Shown piece after piece: positions 53,907 through 64,000 of a stretch of DNA of 64,000 nucleotides. Source of the stretch: Bacillus altitudinis 41KF2b. GTDB lineage: Bacteria; Bacillota; Bacilli; Bacillales; Bacillaceae. The translations under genes and the position numbers were made by a program. The DNA is taken from assembly GCF_000691145.1 (NCBI RefSeq), contig NZ_ASJC01000009.1, positions 1 through 64,000 of the forward strand, in the 5' to 3' direction. Position 1 is the first letter of the stretch. Each line of letters starts with the position of its first letter. The notes beneath the pieces are model-generated. The model saw nothing but the letters and a program-made list of their open reading frames with translations, searched no databases and had not been told where the DNA came from.

Positions 53907-55445
53907 ATGACGATCAAACGCGCATTAATCAGTGTTTCCGATAAAACAAATCTTGTACCTTTTGTGAAAGAACTAACAGAACTTGGCGTTGAAGTGATTT
54001 CAACTGGTGGTACACACAAACTTCTTCAAGAGAACGGAATTGATGTCATTGGTATTTCTGAAGTGACTGGCTTCCCAGAAATCATGGACGGACGACTCAA
54101 AACGCTTCATCCGAACATTCACGGTGGACTGTTAGCAGTGAGAGAAAACGAGGAGCATATGGCACAGATTGAAAAGCACGGCATTCAGCCGATTGATCTT
54201 GTCGTTGTGAATCTATATCCATTCAAAGAGACCATTTCCAAAGACGATGTCACTTATGAAGAAGCGATTGAAAACATTGATATTGGCGGACCGGGTATGC
54301 TTCGTGCTGCTTCTAAAAACCATCAGGACGTCACTGTGATTGTAGACCCGCGTGATTATGATTCTGTCGTTCAACAAATCAAAGAAGGCGGCGTTTCACT
54401 AGAGAAAAAACGTGAGCTTGCAGCAAAAGTATTCCGTCATACAGCTGCTTACGATGCCCTGATTGCGGATTATTTAACGAACTTTGTTGGCGAAACAGAG
54501 CCAGAACAGTTCACAGTCACATTTGAGAAAAAACAATCTCTTCGTTATGGAGAAAACCCGCACCAAGCGGCGACGTTCTATGAAAATGCGCTTCCAAGCA
54601 AAGGCTCTTTAGCTACTGCAACGCAATTACATGGAAAAGAACTTTCCTACAACAACATTAAAGATGCAGATGCAGCTCTTCAAATTGTACGTGAATTTAC
54701 GGAGCCAGCGGCTGTGGCTGTAAAGCATATGAACCCATGTGGTGTTGGGACAGGAGAAACGATTGCAGAAGCATTTGATCGTGCATTTAAAGCAGATGAA
54801 ACATCTATTTTCGGCGGCATTGTGGCGCTTAATCGTGAAGTAGACAAGCAAACGGCTGAGGTGCTCCATACGATTTTCTTAGAAATCGTCATCGCACCAT
54901 CGTTCAGCCAAGAAGCACTTGATGTGCTAACAGCGAAAAAGAACCTTCGTTTACTAACATTAGATGTAGAAGCAGATCTTGGGAAAAAAGAAAAGCAGCT
55001 CACAAGTGTTCATGGTGGATTACTCGTTCAGGATATCGACACATACGGCTTAGAGGAAGCAACGATCTCTATTCCAACGAAAAGAGAGCCGACTGAAGAC
55101 GAATGGAAAGACTTAAAGCTCGCTTGGAAAGTCGTCAAACATGTGAAATCAAATGCCATCGTTCTAGCGAAGGATCAAATGACAGCAGGTATCGGCGCTG
55201 GTCAAATGAACCGTGTTGGCTCGGCTAATATTGCGATTGAGCAAGCAGGTGAAAAGGCAAAAGGCAGTGCACTAGGTTCTGATGCATTTTTCCCAATGGG
55301 CGATACAGTGGAAGCTGCTGCAAAGGCAGGCGTTACAGCGATCATCCAGCCAGGTGGATCTATTCGTGATGAAGAATCGATTCAAAAGGCAGATGAATAC
55401 GGCATCGCCATGGTCTTCACTGGCGTTAGACATTTCAAACATTAA
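53907..55445 (+). CDS. purH: Bifunctional AICAR transformylase / IMP cyclohydrolase PurH
   Basis: PurH performs the last two steps to IMP. The N-terminal cyclohydrolase domain starts [19 protein letters not shown] and includes STGGTHKLL; the C-terminal transformylase has [20 protein letters not shown] and [14 protein letters not shown]. It is 512 residues long, as expected. GAGGTGAC precedes ATG 53907. Confidence 0.98.
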   Translation: MTIKRALISVSDKTNLVPFVKELTELGVEVISTGGTHKLLQENGIDVIGISEVTGFPEIMDGRLKTLHPNIHGGLLAVRENEEHMAQIEKHGIQPIDLVVVNLYPFKETISKDDVTYEEAIENIDIGGPGMLRAASKNHQDVTVIVDPRDYDSVVQQIKEGGVSLEKKRELAAKVFRHTAAYDALIADYLTNFVGETEPEQFTVTFEKKQSLRYGENPHQAATFYENALPSKGSLATATQLHGKELSYNNIKDADAALQIVREFTEPAAVAVKHMNPCGVGTGETIAEAFDRAFKADETSIFGGIVALNREVDKQTAEVLHTIFLEIVIAPSFSQEALDVLTAKKNLRLLTLDVEADLGKKEKQLTSVHGGLLVQDIDTYGLEEATISIPTKREPTEDEWKDLKLAWKVVKHVKSNAIVLAKDQMTAGIGAGQMNRVGSANIAIEQAGEKAKGSALGSDAFFPMGDTVEAAAKAGVTAIIQPGGSIRDEESIQKADEYGIAMVFTGVRHFKH

Positions 55446-56732
<1,287 letters not shown>

Positions 56733-56736
56733 TCAA

Positions 56737-56776
56737 AACACCTTTCTATCTGACGAGATGGAAAGGTGTTTTTTCT
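56737..56776 (+). terminator. Terminator of the pur operon
   Basis: AACACCTTTC and GAAAGGTGTT, extended by inner ATCT/AGAT around GACG, followed by TTTTTTC. Confidence 0.93.
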
Positions 56777-56852
56777 TCTTCTGTTCATAGGAGGGATGCG
56801 GGCAGATGATGAAGAAGTAGTATGGGATCACGAATAGATTTGGGGAGGCAAC

Positions 56853-57047
56853 ATGGAAATCAAAGCATTTATCATCTTTGCAAACGTCATGCTTGTTTTA
56901 TATCTCATAACTATAAATAACATCATGGTGACTGCCATTAAGCAGAATAAATTGAAAAAAGGCGTAGCCATTAGTTATATGATCCTATCCATTTTTTCTG
57001 GCATTGCTATTTCTTCATTTTTAATTTGGAAGTTTTTCATTAGCTAA
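56853..57047 (+). CDS. 64-residue two-span membrane protein
   Basis: The product has two hydrophobic helices (FIIFANVMLVLYLITI and ISYMILSIFSGIAISSFLIW) separated by a basic loop KQNKLKKG. GGGGAGG lies just upstream of the ATG. It ends 15 nt before the ablB-like gene, so the two may be co-transcribed. I recognise no family. Confidence 0.65.
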   Translation: MEIKAFIIFANVMLVLYLITINNIMVTAIKQNKLKKGVAISYMILSIFSGIAISSFLIWKFFIS

Positions 57048-57062
57048 GAGGGGAATGAGTGT

Positions 57063-57908
57063 ATGGTGCAATTGAAGAAACTTGCAAACGAGCGTTTTTC
57101 TGCTTTGATCTGTATGGATCCATTCAATGAGCGAATTCGTTTGGATGACTATAGTGGCAGGGTGCAGGATGTGATTCAGTCCGTGCTTCAGGAAGCGGCG
57201 GAATGCAAGGCGTCTAAGGTCATTGTAAAAGTAAGGCGTGAGCATATGCCTCTTTTTTTAGAAAAAGGCTTTCGGCTTGAAGGGGTGTTTTCTCATTATT
57301 TTCTCGGAAGTGATGCATACGGCATGTCGCTCTTTCTGACCGAAGATCGAATGAACAGCCCGTTTTGGCTGAAGGAAGATGAAATCGTTACGTCTATTCA
57401 AGAAAAGCCGATTAAAAAAGATCAAGGCGTGTGGCAGGATGAGTATGTGATGAGGAAAGCCGGTCCAGAGGATGTACACAAGCTGGCAGTGCTCTATGAT
57501 ACGGTCTTTGAAACGTACCCCACGCCAATGAATGAGCCAGATTACATCCACAAGGTAATGGAGGAAGGGACGGTTTTTTATGCCGTTGAACATGACGGTC
57601 AACTTGTAAGTGCCGCATCCGCTGAAATCAATGTACCGTATGGTCATGCAGAATTAACAGATTGTGCAACCCTTCCCACCTATAGAAAACTAGGATTCAT
57701 GCATCATTTGATTCTAGCCCTCGAACAAGAGCTTCAATCCATGCACATTTATGTCTTTTATTCTCTCGCCCGTGCACTGTCCTATGGAATGAATCAAGTA
57801 TTTTATCAGCTCGAGTATACATACACCGGCCGCTTTCAAAACAACTGCTATATTTTTGACAAAATTGAAGATATGAATCTATGGGTCAAAACGCCAAATG
57901 AATCATGA
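57063..57908 (+). CDS. yodP: Putative beta-lysine N-acetyltransferase (AblB/YodP-like)
   Basis: A 281-residue protein whose C-terminal GNAT domain has ELTDCATLPTYRKLGFMHHL (acetyl-CoA loop) and SLARALSYGMNQVFYQLEYTYTGRF, characteristic of the AblB family that makes N6-acetyl-beta-lysine. The N-terminal half is the family-specific domain. B. subtilis YodP lies in the kamA-yodPQRST cluster, but the lysine 2,3-aminomutase KamA, which would supply beta-lysine, is not present in this window. It converges with the PucR-type gene and the two overlap by 6 nt. Confidence 0.82.
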   Translation: MVQLKKLANERFSALICMDPFNERIRLDDYSGRVQDVIQSVLQEAAECKASKVIVKVRREHMPLFLEKGFRLEGVFSHYFLGSDAYGMSLFLTEDRMNSPFWLKEDEIVTSIQEKPIKKDQGVWQDEYVMRKAGPEDVHKLAVLYDTVFETYPTPMNEPDYIHKVMEEGTVFYAVEHDGQLVSAASAEINVPYGHAELTDCATLPTYRKLGFMHHLILALEQELQSMHIYVFYSLARALSYGMNQVFYQLEYTYTGRFQNNCYIFDKIEDMNLWVKTPNES

Positions 57909-59561
57909 AATGGTTCTCATCTGATCAAGCAGACCAGATAGGCGGTACGCCATGATACTGAGCTGCAGCTTCATCCGATCATCAGTGGATTTGAGGCTGC
58001 AGCCTGTTCTCGTTTCAATTTGTTTCAACCGGTAGCTTAACGTATGTCGGTGAATAAACAATTCCCCCGCTGACTTTTGAATATTTTCATTGTGTGCCAA
58101 ATACACTTCGAGTGTATGAATGAGGTCAGCCCCTTGTTTTTTTGTATAAAGCAGCGGGCTTAACAGCTCCACATAAAAGTCATGCAAATTCATTCCGGCT
58201 TCGTTCATTTCAAGCAGCATCCCATATAGACCGAGCTTCTGATAATGAATGATGCTGTCATCTGTTTTCAAAAGAGGAAGAAGCCTTGCTGCATACTGGG
58301 CTTCTTTTGCACTTTTGGAAAAGAGACTGATCTGGTCGTAGGCTCTTCCAATGCCAATCACAATGGGATGGACGGGGAAAAAATAAGACCAAGTACTGCG
58401 GCATTCTTCTGATGCGCGATACCAATTTGTTTCTTGATACGTGCTTTTCCCTGCAGGCGTCAGAACGAAAATGGAATCAAGCCTTGCTTTTAATAAAAAA
58501 GGAATTTGTCTGCGTTCAAAAATGGATGTGAGCAATTGGGATAGGCGCTGCACCATTTGATGATCGAGCTGTGTGTGCTGATGCTGAAATTGAAAGTAGA
58601 TGACGACTTGTTCTTCGCTCATATCATATTGCAGCTTTCTTGCTTGTTCGATGACATAACTTTCTTCTGTGTATTGCTGTTGCAGCATATCATCCAATAA
58701 ATGCCCCTGCATTTGGTTTTCTGTATCTTGAATGGCTTTTTGTTTCAACCATTCAATCGCATACACCGCACCGGCATGCTCAATGGCGATGGCATCGAGA
58801 TGGTGCCACGTCTCTTTTTTCTTTAACGCCACAATGAACCCGAAAATATCCCCCATTGCAATCACAGGGCATGCAGCTAGAACAAACGCACCATATGTGT
58901 CATAGACGAGCCGGCCTTTTTCCTCTGCCTGCTTGAGTAGAGAAGAGGTTTCAATCGGTTCGTCATCTGTTAGAAAGCCAAAAGCAGGAGAATAGGTCAC
59001 TTCGTCTGTTTCGAGATGAGCTGCTGTTTGGTGCAAAAACACATCCAGTACGACGATATTTGCCGCTGTGAGATGTGCCAGTTCATCTGTAATTTGCGTG
59101 ACATTTTTATTGCTCACATTTAAATGGGTCAGTCTTTGATGAATCGCGGAAGAATATTTGAGCTGATGGAGCTGACTGCTGACGATTTGTTCTAGAACGG
59201 CTTTTGTGATGTCTGAAAAATTGACATGGGGCGGAATCTCGATGAGCGGAATACCGCTATTTTCGGCGGCTTCAATGAGTGATGCGGGAATTTCCGTTAA
59301 GTACACGCCTTTATAAATGGCAATGGCTGAAAGACGATGAGATTGAATCAATTTTTCAAGCCGGATGCGTCTTTCTTTATTTTCTGTCAGCCCAAATCCA
59401 GTTGTAACAAGTAATTCTCCTTCGGAAAGTCTAGATGTGTCTTCAATAATTTCCACAATGGTCACCCACTGGATAAGACGATCCAGTCCATTTTCTCCAG
59501 CAAGCAGTTTGGTTTCTTTCATCATATCGAGCGAGAGTGCATCTTTGACGAGAATCGCCAT
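57903..59561 (-). CDS. PucR-family transcriptional regulator
   Basis: A 552-residue regulator with an N-terminal PucR domain (about residues 8-130, LAGENGLDRLIQWVTIVEI), a middle GGDEF-like CdaR domain, and the C-terminal helix-turn-helix AHNENIQKSAGELFIHRHTLSYRLKQIE. The family controls catabolic genes in response to substrates. It is divergent from the yodT-type operon, and the 191-nt gap carries two TATAC/GTATA inverted repeats that could be its operators. B. subtilis lacks a PucR gene beside its yod cluster, as far as I know. Confidence 0.88.
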   Translation of the reverse strand: MAILVKDALSLDMMKETKLLAGENGLDRLIQWVTIVEIIEDTSRLSEGELLVTTGFGLTENKERRIRLEKLIQSHRLSAIAIYKGVYLTEIPASLIEAAENSGIPLIEIPPHVNFSDITKAVLEQIVSSQLHQLKYSSAIHQRLTHLNVSNKNVTQITDELAHLTAANIVVLDVFLHQTAAHLETDEVTYSPAFGFLTDDEPIETSSLLKQAEEKGRLVYDTYGAFVLAACPVIAMGDIFGFIVALKKKETWHHLDAIAIEHAGAVYAIEWLKQKAIQDTENQMQGHLLDDMLQQQYTEESYVIEQARKLQYDMSEEQVVIYFQFQHQHTQLDHQMVQRLSQLLTSIFERRQIPFLLKARLDSIFVLTPAGKSTYQETNWYRASEECRSTWSYFFPVHPIVIGIGRAYDQISLFSKSAKEAQYAARLLPLLKTDDSIIHYQKLGLYGMLLEMNEAGMNLHDFYVELLSPLLYTKKQGADLIHTLEVYLAHNENIQKSAGELFIHRHTLSYRLKQIETRTGCSLKSTDDRMKLQLSIMAYRLSGLLDQMRTIS

Positions 59562-59589
59562 AGACTCATGACCTCCTTTTGAACACTCT

Positions 59590-59684
59590 TATACACCATG
59601 TATAAAAAACACATGTGAAATTCGGGCATATGGCGAATGGAGGATGACTGCCCTCTTGATTAAGCTAATCTTATACCAAGTATA
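59590..59684. promoter_or_regulatory. Two TATAC-GTATA inverted repeats, candidate operators
   Basis: TATAC-n5-GTATA at 59590-59604 and TATAC-n3-GTATA at 59672-59684 lie in the gap between the divergent PucR-type gene and the yodT-like gene. Both share the flank CTTATAC. Binding by the PucR-family regulator is inference. Confidence 0.45.
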
Positions 59685-59752
59685 CAAAATTTTCTTGCGA
59701 TTCATGTAAAAAGAAAAGTGCAGCTGCTGACAAGAGAGGGAGGAATGACAAA

Positions 59753-61117
59753 GTGGAGACCCGGGATTACTTAATCAAACCGATGTTAAATCAGCAATAT
59801 CCTGTGGCTGTGAGAGGAGAGGGGATTTATTTATATGATCGGGACGGAAAAAAATATATAGATGGCTCATCAGGGGCAGTCACGGCAAGTATTGGACATG
59901 GCATACAAGACATTATTGATGCGATGACGGAGCAAGCGAAAAAGGTGAGCTTTACGTACAGATCACAATTTACGAATGAACCAGCGGAAGAACTAGCGTA
60001 TGAATTGAGTACACTTTGCCCAGGTGATCTGAACTGGTCTTTTTTTGTAGGGAGCGGTTCAGAGGCAACGGAAACTGCTATGAAAATGGCGATTCAGCAT
60101 TGGCAGGAGCAGGGGAAGACGGAAAAAAATCATATCATCTCAAGATGGATGAGTTACCATGGCATTACATTAGGGGCGCTGTCAATGTCAGGTCATATTG
60201 CAAGGAGGGAGCGCTTTGAACCACTGCTTGAAAAACACCCAGTGCTGTCACCGCCCTATAGCTACCGGTCATGGCTGCCAAAGGAAGACAGCAAGCAGGT
60301 CGAGTGGTATGTTCAGGAATTTAAGACCGTCATCCAGCGTATAGGAAAAGAGAGGATCGCCGCGTTGATTGCTGAACCGATTGTTGGCGCAGCGGGAGCG
60401 GCGCTCCTGCCGCCAGACGGATATTTCGAAGCGATGAAGCGTGTCTGTGAAGAAAACGACATTTTAATGATCGCAGATGAAGTCATGACGGGCTTTGGAC
60501 GAACTGGGAAAATGTTTGCGATGGAACACTGGGGCACGGTACCAGATATCATGGTTCTCGGAAAGGGCATGAGCGCAGGTTATTCTCCAATCGCAGCAGT
60601 TGTCTCAACGGATCGTGTGATGGCACCGATTATCAGCGGCTCCGGCTCTGTCATGGCAGGGCACACATATAGTGCCAATCCGCTTTCAGCAGCCGTTTCA
60701 TTAGCGGTCATTCGATATATGAAAAAACATCAGCTTCCCGACCGGGCTGACCTTTCTGGGCGATATCTGATGAATGCTTTAAAAGATCTGCAAGTAAATC
60801 ATTCCATCATAGGAGATGTGAGAGGGAAGGGATTGCTTATTGGCATTGAGTTTGTCGCAGATCGTTTATCCAAAACGCCATTTCCTGCACATGCTCAGAT
60901 AACCAATCTCGTCGTTGAAACGGCAAAACAAAATGGACTGCTGGTGTATCCAGCAAGCGCTGGAGAGGATGGGGTTGGAGGCGCAGCGGTTATGATCGCA
61001 CCGCCGCTTTCCATCACACAGCAGGAAATGGATGAACTCATTGATTTATTCGGGCAGACCATCACACAAGTCGAACAAGAAGTGATCAATCGAGGGTTTT
61101 TCCCATCTGCTATGTAA
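59753..61117 (+). CDS. yodT: Class III aminotransferase (YodT-like)
   Basis: A 454-residue pyridoxal-phosphate aminotransferase of the omega-amino acid:pyruvate / aspartate aminotransferase family group. FVGSGSEATETAMKMA (PLP phosphate binding), ILMIADEVMTGFGRTGKMFA and LGKGMSAGYSP with the Schiff-base lysine are clear. It starts at GTG 59753 behind GAGGGAGG. In the yod pathway it would transfer the amino group of an acetylated beta-lysine-type substrate. It opens a four-gene operon. Confidence 0.85.
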   Translation: METRDYLIKPMLNQQYPVAVRGEGIYLYDRDGKKYIDGSSGAVTASIGHGIQDIIDAMTEQAKKVSFTYRSQFTNEPAEELAYELSTLCPGDLNWSFFVGSGSEATETAMKMAIQHWQEQGKTEKNHIISRWMSYHGITLGALSMSGHIARRERFEPLLEKHPVLSPPYSYRSWLPKEDSKQVEWYVQEFKTVIQRIGKERIAALIAEPIVGAAGAALLPPDGYFEAMKRVCEENDILMIADEVMTGFGRTGKMFAMEHWGTVPDIMVLGKGMSAGYSPIAAVVSTDRVMAPIISGSGSVMAGHTYSANPLSAAVSLAVIRYMKKHQLPDRADLSGRYLMNALKDLQVNHSIIGDVRGKGLLIGIEFVADRLSKTPFPAHAQITNLVVETAKQNGLLVYPASAGEDGVGGAAVMIAPPLSITQQEMDELIDLFGQTITQVEQEVINRGFFPSAM

Positions 61118-61129
61118 GGAGGAACGAAC

Positions 61130-61816
61130 ATGAACAAAACTGTGGGTTTGGATGAAGTGATGACGCGATTAAAAGATGGCATGACCATCATGTTTGGCGG
61201 ATTTGGCGGCGTGGGTTCACCACCATCGTTGATTGATGCCATTTTGGAAGCAAATATTCAAGATCTGACATTGATCGGAAATGATGCAGGTTTCCCGCAA
61301 ATTGGTGTGGGCCGGCTCATCACAGAAGGAAGAGTGAAAAAAATCATCGCCTCCCATATCGGCTCAAATCCCATTGCCGGACAGAAAATGCAGGCTGGTA
61401 CATTAGACGTTCATTTTTATCCGCAGGGCATTCTTGCAGAAAAAATCAGAGCAGGCGGAATGGGGCTGGCGGGCATTGTGACAGATGTTGGGATGGATAG
61501 CCTGAATCTCGATGAGAAACAATTGGTTCAATTGAATGGGAAGAATTATATGTTAGAGCCTGCGCTCACAGCGGATATTGCCATCGTCAATGCCTACAAA
61601 GCAGATGAAGTGGGAAACCTGATTTTTGATAAAAGCGCACGGAATACAAACCCGATTGTGGCGATGGCAGGAGACTGGACCATTGCGGAGGCAGAAGAAA
61701 TTGTGGGAGCGGGGCAGCTCGATCCAGAAGAAATCGTGACGCCAGGCGTATTTGTGAATCAAATCGTGCAATCAAAAGGAGTGAACTGGACATGGGCATG
61801 GGAGACATCGATTTAA
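61130..61816 (+). CDS. yodS: CoA transferase subunit A (YodS-like)
   Basis: A 228-residue alpha subunit of a family I CoA transferase: MTIMFGGFGGVGSPPSLIDAI, SHIGSNPIAGQKMQAGTLDV, and the DIAIVNAYKADEVGN block. It should act with the next gene product as a heterodimer or heterotetramer on a short 3-oxo- or beta-hydroxy acid. AAGGAGG precedes the ATG. Its 3' end overlaps subunit B by 25 nt. Confidence 0.88.
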   Translation: MNKTVGLDEVMTRLKDGMTIMFGGFGGVGSPPSLIDAILEANIQDLTLIGNDAGFPQIGVGRLITEGRVKKIIASHIGSNPIAGQKMQAGTLDVHFYPQGILAEKIRAGGMGLAGIVTDVGMDSLNLDEKQLVQLNGKNYMLEPALTADIAIVNAYKADEVGNLIFDKSARNTNPIVAMAGDWTIAEAEEIVGAGQLDPEEIVTPGVFVNQIVQSKGVNWTWAWETSI

Positions 61817-62457
61817 GACACCGCATTGCTAAAAGAGCAGCACAAGAAATTGAAGATGGCATGATTGTGAATCTTGGGATCGGCATTCCGACCCTAGCAG
61901 CAGATTACATTCCATCACATTACGAGGTGTGGCTGCATGCAGAAAACGGCATTATGGGGGCAGGAGCCTCGCCTCTGCAAGGGGAAGAAGATCCGAATTT
62001 GTGCAATGCCGGTGGTTTTCCCATTACGTTGACAAAGGGCGGCTCGTACATGGACAGTACGACTGCTTTTGGCATCATCCGAAAAGGCATGCTGGATATG
62101 ACGATTTTGGGTGCACTTGAAGTAAGCAGCCAAGGGGATCTTGCCAATTGGATTGTACCGGGGAAAAGAGTACCGGGTATGGGCGGAGCGATTGAGCTGG
62201 CGCAAAAAGCGAAAAAAGTGGTGGTGGTGATGAGCCATCTTGATAAACACGGTCGATCTAAAGTGAAATCGGCTTGTACATTGCCGTTAACCGCTAAAGC
62301 GTGTGTCGATTTGATTATTACGGATATGGCGGTCATTGAGGTCAAGTCTCAGCTGCTCATTTTACGTGAAGTCATGCCGCCATTTCAGCCGGAAGATGTC
62401 ATCAGGGCGACTGAAGCGCCATTAATTTTAGCGCCTGATGTCAAATCTGTTGTGTAG
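61792..62457 (+). CDS. yodR: CoA transferase subunit B (YodR-like)
   Basis: A 221-residue beta subunit of the same CoA transferase. The catalytic glutamate is in the ENGIMGAG motif (about residues 44-51), preceded by GMIVNLGIGIPT. AAAGGAGTG lies upstream; ATG 61792 or the in-frame ATG two codons later may be used. It is coupled to subunit A by overlap. Confidence 0.88.
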   Translation: MGMGDIDLRHRIAKRAAQEIEDGMIVNLGIGIPTLAADYIPSHYEVWLHAENGIMGAGASPLQGEEDPNLCNAGGFPITLTKGGSYMDSTTAFGIIRKGMLDMTILGALEVSSQGDLANWIVPGKRVPGMGGAIELAQKAKKVVVVMSHLDKHGRSKVKSACTLPLTAKACVDLIITDMAVIEVKSQLLILREVMPPFQPEDVIRATEAPLILAPDVKSVV

Positions 62458-62462
62458 AAAGG

Positions 62463-63737
62463 ATGAACGACTTGCAGCCAATGACACGTATTAGAAACTG
62501 GATGAAAGAGCATCAGGATGAAGCCATTACGCTTCTTCAGCAAATGGTGCAATGTGACAGCACCCAAGGAAATGAAGAAGACGTGCAGCAGATCGTGGCC
62601 AATAAACTGTCCGCCATTGGCTTTGATGTAGACGTTTGGGAAATTGGCGGCGATGAATTACTAGAGCATCCTTATTTTTATTCCCCGCGCCGATCTTTTC
62701 AAGGGAGTCCCAATGTTGCTGGGCGATTGAAAGGAAAAGGTGGCGGCAAATCAATTTTATTAAACGGGCACGTAGATGTGGTTCCGGCAGGAGATAAGAA
62801 TCAATGGACATATCCGCCTTACAGCGGGCATATCATAAACGGGAGACTTTATGGACGCGGGGCAACAGATATGAAAGGTGGAAACGTTTCTTTACTCTTT
62901 GCGCTTGAGGCACTGCATGCGCTTCAGATTCCCCTGAAAGGAGATGTGGTGTTTCATAGTGTCGTCGAAGAGGAAAGCGGCGGAGCAGGCACACTTGCAG
63001 CAATAATGAAAGGGTACACAGCGGATGCTGCCATCATTCCAGAGCCAAGTCATATGAACATTTTTCCGATTCAGCAAGGATCAAAGTGGTTCAGGCTGCA
63101 TATTAAAGGAAGGGCAGCTCATGGCGGAACAAGGTATCACGGTGTTTCTGCTATTGAAAAGAGCACGGTGGTCCTTTCTCATTTAGCGGCACTAGAAAAA
63201 GAAAGAAATCAGCGAGTGACGGAGCCTCTGTTTCAGCATATCCCGATTCCAATTCCAATCAACATTGGGAAAATTCAAGGCGGTGATTGGCCGTCCTCTG
63301 TCGCAGATCTTGTCACAATGGAAGGTAGGCTTGGTGTGATGCCAGGTGAGACAGTTGAGCAGGCAGAGAAGGAATTAGAAAATTGGATGAATGGACTCGC
63401 TGAAAAGGATGATTGGTTTCAAGAACATCCTGTGGAAGTGGAGTGGTTTGGTGCTAGATGGCTTCCGGGGTCAATCGACTCTGATCACCCGCTTTTAGGT
63501 CTATTGAAGGAACAATATGAAGAGGTCATGCAGCACCCGCCAAAGGTAGAAGCCGCCCCTTGGGGGACAGACGGCGGATTACTGTCACAAGCAGCGGATA
63601 TCCCAATCATTGTGTTTGGACCTGGAACGACAGAGCTTGCCCATTTCCCGAATGAATCCATTGAGATCAAACATGTGATTGAAGCAGCAGAAATCATTGC
63701 TGGTACGTTGGTCAAATGGTGCGAAGCAGAGGAATGA
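62463..63737 (+). CDS. yodQ: M20-family deacylase (ArgE/DapE type, YodQ-like)
   Basis: A 424-residue zinc-dependent amidohydrolase. NGHVDVVPAGD gives the first metal histidine and Asp, GRGATDMKGG the bridging Asp, and VVEEESGGAGT the catalytic and metal glutamates; GPGTTELAHFPNE contains the last metal His. It would remove an acyl group, plausibly the acetyl added by the AblB-like protein. Start is uncertain: ATG 62463 has AAAGG directly before it, while TTG 62472 has that site at better distance. Confidence 0.83.
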   Translation: MNDLQPMTRIRNWMKEHQDEAITLLQQMVQCDSTQGNEEDVQQIVANKLSAIGFDVDVWEIGGDELLEHPYFYSPRRSFQGSPNVAGRLKGKGGGKSILLNGHVDVVPAGDKNQWTYPPYSGHIINGRLYGRGATDMKGGNVSLLFALEALHALQIPLKGDVVFHSVVEEESGGAGTLAAIMKGYTADAAIIPEPSHMNIFPIQQGSKWFRLHIKGRAAHGGTRYHGVSAIEKSTVVLSHLAALEKERNQRVTEPLFQHIPIPIPINIGKIQGGDWPSSVADLVTMEGRLGVMPGETVEQAEKELENWMNGLAEKDDWFQEHPVEVEWFGARWLPGSIDSDHPLLGLLKEQYEEVMQHPPKVEAAPWGTDGGLLSQAADIPIIVFGPGTTELAHFPNESIEIKHVIEAAEIIAGTLVKWCEAEE

Positions 63738-63750
63738 TTCACACACAAAA

Positions 63751-63782
63751 AAAGAAGGCTGTCTACTCAGCCTTCTCTTTAT
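63751..63782. terminator. Bidirectional terminator
   Basis: AGAAGGCT (63753-63760) and AGCCTTCT (63769-63776) form the stem; A and T tracts on both sides. It overlaps the end of the DUF2892-like gene. Confidence 0.85.
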
Positions 63783-63984
63783 GTGTATTCTGCTGCTCAC
63801 ACATATAGGTCACTGGACAAAAACGAAGAATACCAGATCCCAATTTTAATCCGCCGAGCATGATGCCAAAAAGCAGCATTTTACTCCATGGTTTTCGAGC
63901 ATATAAGGAACCAGCTACAGTACAAATCGTCATTCCGCAGGCAATTCTCATGAGCGCTTCCATTAAGCCAAGATTAGGTTTCAT
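63763..63984 (-). CDS. DUF2892-like membrane protein
   Basis: A 73-residue protein with two hydrophobic stretches (MRIACGMTICTVAGSLYA and MLLFGIMLGGLKLGSGILRF) and the terminal CPVTYMC motif, matching the YgaP-type DUF2892 membrane domain, here without a rhodanese part. The AGGAGAA ribosome-binding site is visible at the window end, so the gene is complete. Function unknown. Confidence 0.78.
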   Translation of the reverse strand: MKPNLGLMEALMRIACGMTICTVAGSLYARKPWSKMLLFGIMLGGLKLGSGILRFCPVTYMCEQQNTHKEKAE

Positions 63985-64000
63985 TGCAAGTGATTCTCCT

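Overview
The window is chromosomal DNA of a Bacillus species, most likely of the B. pumilus group (pumilus/safensis/altitudinis). Gene order follows the B. subtilis segment from the tRNAs behind an rRNA operon through thiL-tsaEB-rimI-tsaD-ydiF-moaC-rex-tatAY-tatCY-ydiKL-groESL, then cotA-gabP-yeaB/C/D-yebA-guaA-pbuG-yebC/E/G, and the complete purEKBCSQLFMNHD operon. The 509-residue CotA laccase, Shine-Dalgarno sites and start codons are typical of this genus. Species assignment is inference; no 16S sequence is present.

Layout. 1-440: the end of an initiator tRNA gene, tRNA-Asp and tRNA-Phe, with terminators. 450-4154: thiamine kinase and the t6A tRNA-modification genes. 4155-4627: a gap with a dispersed repeat, duplicated terminator hairpins and a dense DnaA-box cluster. 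4628-10476: ABC-F protein, MoaC, Rex, the TatAY/CY translocase, a NUDIX protein and small membrane proteins. 10603-12718: CIRCE-controlled groESL. 12860-19975: accessory genes (27-residue membrane peptide, MarR, PaiB-like, M15 peptidase, lipoprotein and secreted proteins). 20244-29110: cotA, gabP, a CDF exporter, and a MoxR-DUF58-transglutaminase operon. 29113-30836: guaA behind a possible attenuated leader.

30930-39240 is an accessory block lying between guaA and pbuG, which are adjacent in B. subtilis. It holds the most interesting locus: on the minus strand, a promoter, a strongly structured non-coding region of about 300 nt, a 467-residue reverse transcriptase with intact catalytic motifs, and a PD-(D/E)XK-like nuclease with a long coiled coil. 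This resembles defence-associated reverse transcriptase (DRT) systems with a template ncRNA, but I cannot assign it to a described type. The block also carries a zinc-ribbon peptide, GNAT, ECF sigma/DUF4179 anti-sigma pair, MFS pump and LysR regulator.

39331-56776 is a purine region: pbuG and the twelve-gene pur operon each have a guanine riboswitch, and the pur promoter also has a PurR box pair. GuaA, PbuG and the Pur enzymes together cover purine uptake, IMP synthesis and GMP formation. 56853-63984 holds a yodP/yodTSRQ-type catabolic cluster with a divergent PucR-family regulator and no visible kamA.

Other features worth attention are a repeat element present three times, twice flanked by direct duplications of a terminator hairpin, and structured leaders in front of guaA, the fbpA-like/yezD-like pair and yebC.
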